From contig NC_133650.1 of NCBI RefSeq assembly GCF_009905375.1, positions 61,333,628-61,397,627 of the forward strand: 64,000 nt of DNA, given 5' to 3'. Origin of the DNA: Apium graveolens (taxonomy: Eukaryota; Streptophyta; Magnoliopsida; Apiales; Apiaceae). The translations under genes and the position numbers were made by a program. The first letter of the stretch is position 1. Each line of letters starts with the position of its first letter. The notes under the pieces were generated by a model. It was not told the origin of the DNA. It did no database searches and saw only the letters and a program-made list of their open reading frames with translations. Positions 57,886-64,000 of the stretch are shown here, piece by piece.

Positions 57886-58451
57886 TGTTTAAGGGGGTTG
57901 GATATAATTACTAAACAAATCGATGTATTATAAAAGTAAAGTAAGAATAGATGAATCAAATAATAGTTTATATTGATCTTCAATAAATTATTACAAAACT
58001 CTCTCAAGAACAATATTCTTAAGAGCTGCTAGGTTATACGAATACTCGAGTTCCACACCACACATAAAGTGTTAACCTATTATGTGTTTATATACTACAC
58101 AGCTACAACCAATCACTATCAATCACAAGATATGTTACAGTATATTTCTACCACTTTTTATACATATCTAAATCAACTACGATCCTATAAATCAACACCT
58201 TATGATTTATCTCGCAGTTCTGACTTGTCATCAAAGTCATTCTCAACGGATAACCTGATCAATGGATATATGTTATAGTTTCGACGGATATTCATATGTA
58301 GATATCAACGGATAAATGAATATATTGTCAATGGATGATAATGAAGCTTTTAACGGATAATCATATCATAACAATTGATCATATCCTGATTCCTCTGTAA
58401 GATCCTGACGCCTTGATAAATCCTGATTCCTGACATAGACAATTCTGAACA
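57886..58451 (-). repeat. SIRE-2 3' LTR
   Basis: TG...CA ends. Words CAACGGAT/CAATGGAT/CGACGGAT/TAACGGAT start at 58244, 58260, 58282, 58306, 58329 and 58351, spaced 16-24 bp apart, in the U3 part adjacent to the polypurine tract. Confidence 0.65.
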
Positions 58452-58646
58452 ATCTCCCCCAATTTATGCTTTGCAGAATAAGCATAAATTCCAAATTAAT
58501 GTCTAGTGCCAAAAACCAAAGAGACAAATTGTAGAGTACAAAGCATACTTTATTTCAGACTTTTATCTTCATATTTTTTGATAAAATCTGCAGTATCTCT
58601 GAACAAAAGCTTTAACCCTGTCATCAATTTTCTTCAACAATATCTC

Positions 58647-58844
58647 TTATAATCTGATCTTCAAGTTCTTCTCATATCCATATTTATCTGACAGTTGATA
58701 GATACCATCCCTTAAGTTTTTGATAGGAGTTCTTTCAATCATCAATTCCTCCCGTGTCACATAACAAGCTTTAGAACCATCAGGATTCATAGTTATGTGT
58801 CTTTGTGTAAGAACATTTTCAGTCACAGCTTCTCCTTTCTTCAT
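58647..58844 (-). pseudogene. SIRE-2 extra-ORF fragment
   Basis: A 65-codon frame (RHITMNPDGSKACYVTREEL, IKNLRDGIYQLSDKYGYEKN) just inside the polypurine tract. Its position and style (short beta-like lines, then a helix) fit the C-terminal end of a SIRE extra ORF, but similarity to SIRE-1 is not obvious by eye. Confidence 0.35.
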
Positions 58845-59051
58845 CTTAACTTAGCCCTTTGAAATTTTTGTATGCTGGAATACATGATCCAAAGTAATGT
58901 TGACTATCATCCAGTATCCTTACTTCTGATATTGACAAGAATTAATTTTGATCATAACCCTGAAATTTCATCTTAAACTCTTAGCAAATAGTGAATATAT
59001 TTCAATTCCTTTGTAGACATGATCAGCAGTTCATCAAGGGAAAGAACTTGA

Positions 59052-62000
59052 TGTAATAACCCCAAAATTTTGAACTTTTTGTAACCCTTATGAATAGTGT
59101 TTTTGCTGATTATGCTGAATAAGAAAACTTTTCATGCCACACTTTGTAGAGGTTCTTTTACAGTTATTCTGAGATCTTATTAGTACTCTATATGGTATAT
59201 AAGTGTATGTAAAGATCGTAAGAATCCAAATTCGAACACTTGGATTTTTCCCGAAAATTCACCAGATACCGAAAGAATTGAGTATAAGGTAACATGATAA
59301 AAAGGATTTAAATTCAAGGATTATAAGAGAGGATCATAAAAGGAATATAATGTATTGAGAAAGGTTAAGGAAACCCAAGTAATAAGATCCCGAGGTATGA
59401 TCCCTCAAACGATAAACGAGAACGAAAGTTAAGCGAACCGTATAACAGATCATCGGTCATTAGCCAAGTAATTAAGAGTTAATCAAAGAGGTTAGTGATA
59501 ATGATGTCACCACACCAACAAGAAGAGTACAAGTGTGGGAAGATGACATAGGAAGATGACATAAGCATGACGAATAAGGGAAGGAAGTGTTGGTTGATTA
59601 TAAACCACACAAAATTTACCATGGTTAAAAGGTTAATTAATCAAAACCAAAGCAAAACAACCAAGCAAAAAAATCAAAAATCACAAAACACAAGTTGACT
59701 TTCGTTATTCAAGAAGAAGCTCTCAGCCTCTTTTCTTTTTCAAAGGAAAGAAAACTCAAATTCAAGTTCCAAGCTTTGTTAATTAGTGAGGTAATTATCC
59801 AAGGTTCCTAGCACATAGATATAGATATCCTATGAATCTAAGCTTCAAATTCCTTCACAATCTCTTCCTATAATTCATGGAATAAGAGAGTGAATAGTGT
59901 TTTTCAAGAACTTGAAATTTTGATCTTGTGTTTTTGTTTAGATAAAGCTTTAGTAAGGATTTTAAGGTTGTTTCAAACTCATTAGTTACTCATACTCTCA
60001 AGGAAGGTATAATCTCTTAACCTAGCATTATTATTGAATTTTAAGAGCTTATTATGAGTAGTATAGTTCATGAGAGGCATGATTATTGTGTATTTAGAGA
60101 TTGGTTGGTTTTGTGATGTTTTTGGAATTGTAAATCTTGATTATTAGTTAATGAACTTAAGTAAGCTCTTAGTTCATGATTGAGAAGTAGTATAAATTGG
60201 AAATCTTGAGATGTTGGGGCTGTTGTAGTAGTGTATGGATGGAGTTTGGTTGTAATAATGATTGAGGGTTGATTGTGGATTAATTTGGAGTAGTATAAAA
60301 TTTGGTAATCGCGTAAACATATCCGTCGTAATGCCTGATTTACTTTAGACTGTTTTTGTTCTTAACATCAGGACACGTGAACTCACTGTTAGGTTTTTAC
60401 CATTGTCATGCTTAGATAGTTCATGTTACGAGCTTCATTTTGATATGTGGTTTGCTTGAATCCGATGTACGGTTTAGGAGAAACGACCGTTTTAAGTAAC
60501 GGCGTTTCGCGACCGAACCATTACCCCTCGCCTTACTTTGAAACCTTGGTTAAGGCCCTTAAATGACTAATTGGAGTATGAAACAATTATGTAAAGTGGG
60601 TTAGGCAGTTGTTAGGGTACTCACGAAAGAATCGCCTTAAAACTCTTAATGGTTAATTTATTAAAAATGGTGGAGCCGAGGGTACTCGAGCGACTTAAGT
60701 GAACCGTTAAGCGCATAAGCGAACATTAAGGTTCAATTGGTTAAAGTCTAGTTTCTTAAGCGACCGGGGTTTAATTCTGACTTATGTTGTTGTTCATAGG
60801 TTATCGGACCCACTCTAAGCTTAAGTCTATCCAGAAACACTCAGGCAAGTTTTCTACCCGTTATATTATTGTTGTGATGTAATTATATATATATGCATTA
60901 TCTTGTGATAAGTGCATGGTTATTATTAGCAAATCTTACGATATATTGGAGCATGTGATATGGTATATATGCATGTCTGTTTCGTAATCTTGATATCTAG
61001 TTGTTGATTCAAATGCTTATAAGTTGCATAATACCTATGCTAGAGATAAGCAGTAGTTGCGTATACCCTTAGTATAGGGGACCCAAAGGTGGATATTTTC
61101 TAAACCGGGAGTCGATGTTCCCGAGTATATTATATATATATATATTTATATATATATAGTTTTCAAAACTATTAATCGAATAAGGTTTATTCGATAACTT
61201 TATTTTATTTAATGAATATTATTTTGAATATTCATTCGAGGACTTATGACTCCACTTATTTTATTAATGAATATTATTTTGAATATTCATTCGAGGACTT
61301 ATGACTCCGCTTCTTTTATTAAATAATATTCTTTATTTTATTAAAGAATAATGTTTCGATAATCAAACGTATTTTTGATTATTCAAATAAAGATCGTACT
61401 TTCGTATAAGTATATCTTTGGTTATTTATTATTATTTCAAGTATAAGTTTTAAAACTTCTACTTCAATTCTTTTTATAAGGATTATCCTAATGGGAATAT
61501 TATTTAAATAATAATATTCAGATATTTTCTAATATATCGGGACTGATTTATTTCATTAAATCAACATTACTCCAAACATTCTTAAAAATGTTTTCGAGTC
61601 TTCAAAATGATTTTTAAAAAAGTTAGGGCGGATCTCAAAACTCATTTTTATATTTAAGATCCTCCTTTCGAAGGGGATTTAAATACTCGCTCAAAACCTG
61701 AGGGATCCGACTCTGTGGTGTATTTTATATTCGCAACAAGGTTGCTATTTTGATAAATGAATTGATTACTTACCCAACGTTCGGGAAGTAAGTCCATCTA
61801 ATTGAGTCAGCATAAGCGACAGGCCGGGGTACGGTCTATCAAAGTGTAAGTGGCTGGGTGGCAGCCCATCAACGCGTAAGAGGCCGGGTGGCGGTCCAGC
61901 ACAAAGTCCTAATGAGGCCAGGGTGATGACCAGTGGGGGATTCATCCATCTACTAGTAGAATAGGTTACTTATTGGTATCTTTGCCTGATCAACAAGATA

Positions 62001-63077
62001 TCAGGTTTATGCCAAGGTTTTCTCCATTCCAAATTCATTGGATATTGTAACTCTGTTTATAATTTTCATAACAGAGGTTTTCAAGGAGTGTATGAAATGT
62101 ATATATATAGGTGTATCTATATATCGGGACTTAATGAAGTATCTCATAACTTCATTTCTTTCAAATGATAATTCAAAGATTGAATCTATTCAAGTCTTAT
62201 CTTATAGTCTCATCAGTGTGATGAACTTTTGAAACTAATGATACCTTGAACGGTGGTAGTTCAAGTAGTATCCGGAAAAGATAAAAGTATATTAGAGTAT
62301 CTTGTAACTTCATCTTTTCAACTTATATCTGGTTAATGATTATCTTATGCATGACAAAGATTTTCACAAAAATGTTGAGACAAGGTAGATATATGAAATC
62401 ACCTTGCAACGATATTTTTATACAGTTATAAACTGGAACTCTGTGTATATTATGCATGTAAGAGGACTTCCAAGATTTTGAAAAGTATATATACATATAT
62501 ACTGAATATTTTGCGACTTGGTCGCGTTAAGATATCAAACTTGGTTCATTTTTTACTTGACCAAGACTTTCATGAGTACTATGAGGATGCTCACATATTA
62601 TAAATCATTATACATATTATTTTCGTGGGTTTGTTGCTCACCCTTGCTTTCTTCTTTCATTACACAACAACAGATAGACAAGATGAACATGACCAAGCTC
62701 CCAATTCGTGAGCGGATAGGAAATGTTCCGCAGTTTCCTGTAGGCGTTGATGCCGTTGTAGCTGAGGTAGGAACTACCAATAGGCTAGGCTTTCAACTTT
62801 TGTTGTACCAGACTTATGTATACTTATGAATTGTATTAATGGCAAAGAATATGTAAATTTATTCAGAAACCCTTTTAAGGTGTAATGGTTTATAATTGTG
62901 GAATAAAATGACTTGTGTTATTTTTGGATACTCATCTCTGAGACTATAACTTGTGGTGTGTGTGTATAATGGGGTCACAGTACGCAGTAGTTGATTAATT
63001 ATTAAGATTAAGTATTATAAAGGGAAATAGAACTCGTGACAACCCGGATCCCCGACCCCGAATTTGGGGGTGTTACA
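59052..63077 (+). repeat. Tekay-2 5' LTR
   Basis: A 4,026-bp LTR. Notable internal repeats: a TATA microsatellite at 61127-61159; a 55-bp tandem duplication at about 61205-61315 whose unit contains the 10-bp-arm hairpin AATGAATATT...AATATTCATT; and a 30-35-bp degenerate GGCCGGGTGGCGGTCCA repeat at about 61815-61935. No gene is credible within it. Confidence 0.8.
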
Positions 63078-63081
63078 GAAA

Positions 63082-63093
63082 TGGTATCAGAGC
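63082..63093 (+). promoter_or_regulatory. Tekay-2 primer-binding site
   Basis: TGGTATCAGAGC, four bases after the LTR, complementary to initiator tRNA-Met. Confidence 0.88.
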
Positions 63094-63339
63094 TAAGCGT
63101 TATAAACCTCAGAGATGATGTGACGTTAAAATAATAAGTTCACTAAGATAATAAGAACTCTTTCCAAGTTCATAGTCGGACTACCTAACATAGTACTGAC
63201 AGTTAAAACCCTTATGGGAACCCTTATAAATATCGTGATAGAAGCGTAGTTCGTTATCGTATATGGTAGCGGGACTCCGAACCCTGAGGTTGAGGAGAAA
63301 CAGCGCGATGATGTTTTATTACTTATTGGAGATCAGATT

Positions 63340-63555
63340 GTGGATCCGATAGAGCATGCTAACGCAGGACCGGATGATGTTCATATTGAGGATGTAGCGG
63401 TTGAGGATGTTGTCCTAGAAGGGATTGTTGCTGAGGAGGATTCCGTGGAGGATCCTGAAAAGAATGAATACACTGAGGAATTGATGACCATGGTTAGGGA
63501 AACTACCAGAGGTAGGATTGGCCGGTCACTACCGGAGGTGCGTTCAAGATTGTAA
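63340..63555 (+). pseudogene. Tekay-2 pre-gag or gag N-terminal fragment
   Basis: A 71-codon acidic frame (MDPIEHANAGPDDVHIEDVA ... ELMTMVRETTRGRIGRSLPE). It occupies the position of the Tekay-1 pre-gag ORF but is not similar by eye. It ends at the deletion junction near 63550. Confidence 0.4.
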
Positions 63556-64000
63556 AGATAGTAGCCCCTTTAACGCGGCTTACTCGTAAGACTGAGAAGT
63601 TTGAATGGACAGAGAATGCGAGAATAGCTTTCAAGAACTGAAGCAAAGATTGGTGACGGCCCCTATGTTAGCATTTCCGGATGGAAAAAGGAGATTTTGT
63701 GATTTGTAGTGACGCTTTGCATAAGGAATTAGGGTGCTCTTATACAGCACAACAAGGTACTCGCGTACGCGTCAAGACAATTAAGGGAATATAAAATTCG
63801 ATATCCCCACCCATGAGCTTGGGCTCATGGCAATAGTTTTGCCCTAAAGATTGGAGACACTACTTGTACGGAGAGAAGTGCGAGATTTACACAAGCCATA
63901 AGTGCTCTAGTGCTTTTTCATGCAGAAAGAGCTCAACATGCACCAGAGGAGGTGGTTAGAGCTAATCAAGGATTACGATTATGAGATTCTTTATCATCTA
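63556..64000 (+). pseudogene. Tekay-2 RT/RNase H fragment
   Basis: In shifting frames the sequence gives VAPLTRLTRKTEKFEWTENA, then RLVTAPMLAFPDG, a YSDA-type RNase H start now interrupted by a TAG, and finally LIKDYDYEILYH at the window edge. It matches the RT-thumb/RNase H segment of Tekay-1 ([20 protein letters not shown]). Gag, protease and most of RT are missing upstream. Confidence 0.7.

Larger units (their letters stand above)
57886..59051 (-). mobile_element. SIRE-2: 3' end of a second SIRE-like copia element, inserted in the Tat-B gag
   Basis: The LTR is 57886-58451 (TGTTTAAG ... CTGAACA; 566 bp). It is followed by ATCTCCCCC, a polypurine tract (GGGGGAGAT) on the minus strand, so this is the 3' LTR of a minus-strand element. 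The likely target duplication is GTAAT (57881-57885); the other copy is not in the window. Internal sequence 58461-59051 holds a remnant of an extra-ORF-like frame. The rest is displaced by Tekay-2. The LTR shares no overall similarity with SIRE-1 but carries the same AACGGAT word six times. Confidence 0.65.
59052..64000 (+). mobile_element. Tekay-2: second Tekay/Del-type Ty3/gypsy element, 4.0-kb LTR, internally deleted, runs off the window
   Basis: The LTR is 59052-63077 (TGTAATAACCCC ... GGGGTGTTACA, inverted ends). It is followed by a tRNA-Met primer site and a short internal region that jumps from a pre-gag frame to RT/RNase H. It sits inside the SIRE-2 internal region (left target base group CTTGA, 59047-59051). 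The LTR is not alignable by eye with Tekay-1 beyond its ends, so it is a separate family. Confidence 0.8.

Noticed and set aside
62518..62829. 103-codon frame in the Tekay-2 LTR
   Set aside because: Chance frame in LTR sequence; the region is the U5 end leading to the primer-binding site.
1..64000. tRNA, rRNA or other structural RNA genes
   Set aside because: None recognised; the tRNA-like matches are only the 12-base primer-binding sites next to LTRs.

Overview
The window is plant nuclear DNA, most likely from a eudicot. It holds one host gene with plant-type introns, an LRR receptor-like kinase read on the minus strand, surrounded by stacked LTR retrotransposons of the plant Tat (Ty3/gypsy), Tekay/Del (Ty3/gypsy chromovirus) and SIRE/Maximus (Ty1/copia) lineages. 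I saw no bacterial operon, organelle gene or RNA gene, and I cannot name the species from sequence alone. Layout: 1-18.3 kb is the LRR-RLK, whose six visible coding exons join in phase and whose last exon runs off the left edge. Its third intron (615-15886) holds fragments of DNA transposons and a whole 13.8-kb Tat element on the minus strand (Tat-A, 1744-15558, 5-bp target duplication AAAAC). Tat-A carries gag-pol on the minus strand and a spliced antisense ORF on the plus strand. 18.3-19.16 kb is the 5' flank of the gene. From 19162 to 57885 lies a second, older Tat element on the minus strand (Tat-B). It has a 3' LTR, a polypurine tract, two ~90-bp tandem arrays flanking its own antisense ORF, and a decayed gag-pol. 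Tat-B is split by a SIRE-type copia element (SIRE-1, 26479-54677, duplication AGTAG). SIRE-1 is split inside its gag-protease region by a Tekay element (Tekay-1, 29705-45838, duplication TGCTA). The 3' LTR of Tekay-1 is in turn split by a solo LTR of the same family (40118-43555, duplication TATTA). This is a four-level nest in which every junction after the first is resolved to the base. Right of Tat-B lies the 3' end of a second SIRE-like element on the minus strand (57886-59051), cut by a second Tekay element with a 4.0-kb LTR (59052 to the edge). None of the retroelements looks autonomous: each carries stops, frameshifts or deletions. Most striking observation: three of the elements are decorated with their own short near-palindromic DNA word, repeated through LTRs, introns, spacers and extra ORFs but largely absent from the conserved enzyme domains. 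Tat-A has G-R-CGCG-Y-C words (GGACGCGTCC), usually paired 18-20 bp apart. SIRE-1 has CAACGGAT words, four times as inverted pairs with an exact 7-bp gap, and the same word recurs in the unrelated LTR of SIRE-2. Tat-B has CCCGGGT-type words. In Tat-A coding DNA the word is read in all three frames, which points to a DNA-level role or copying mechanism rather than protein selection.
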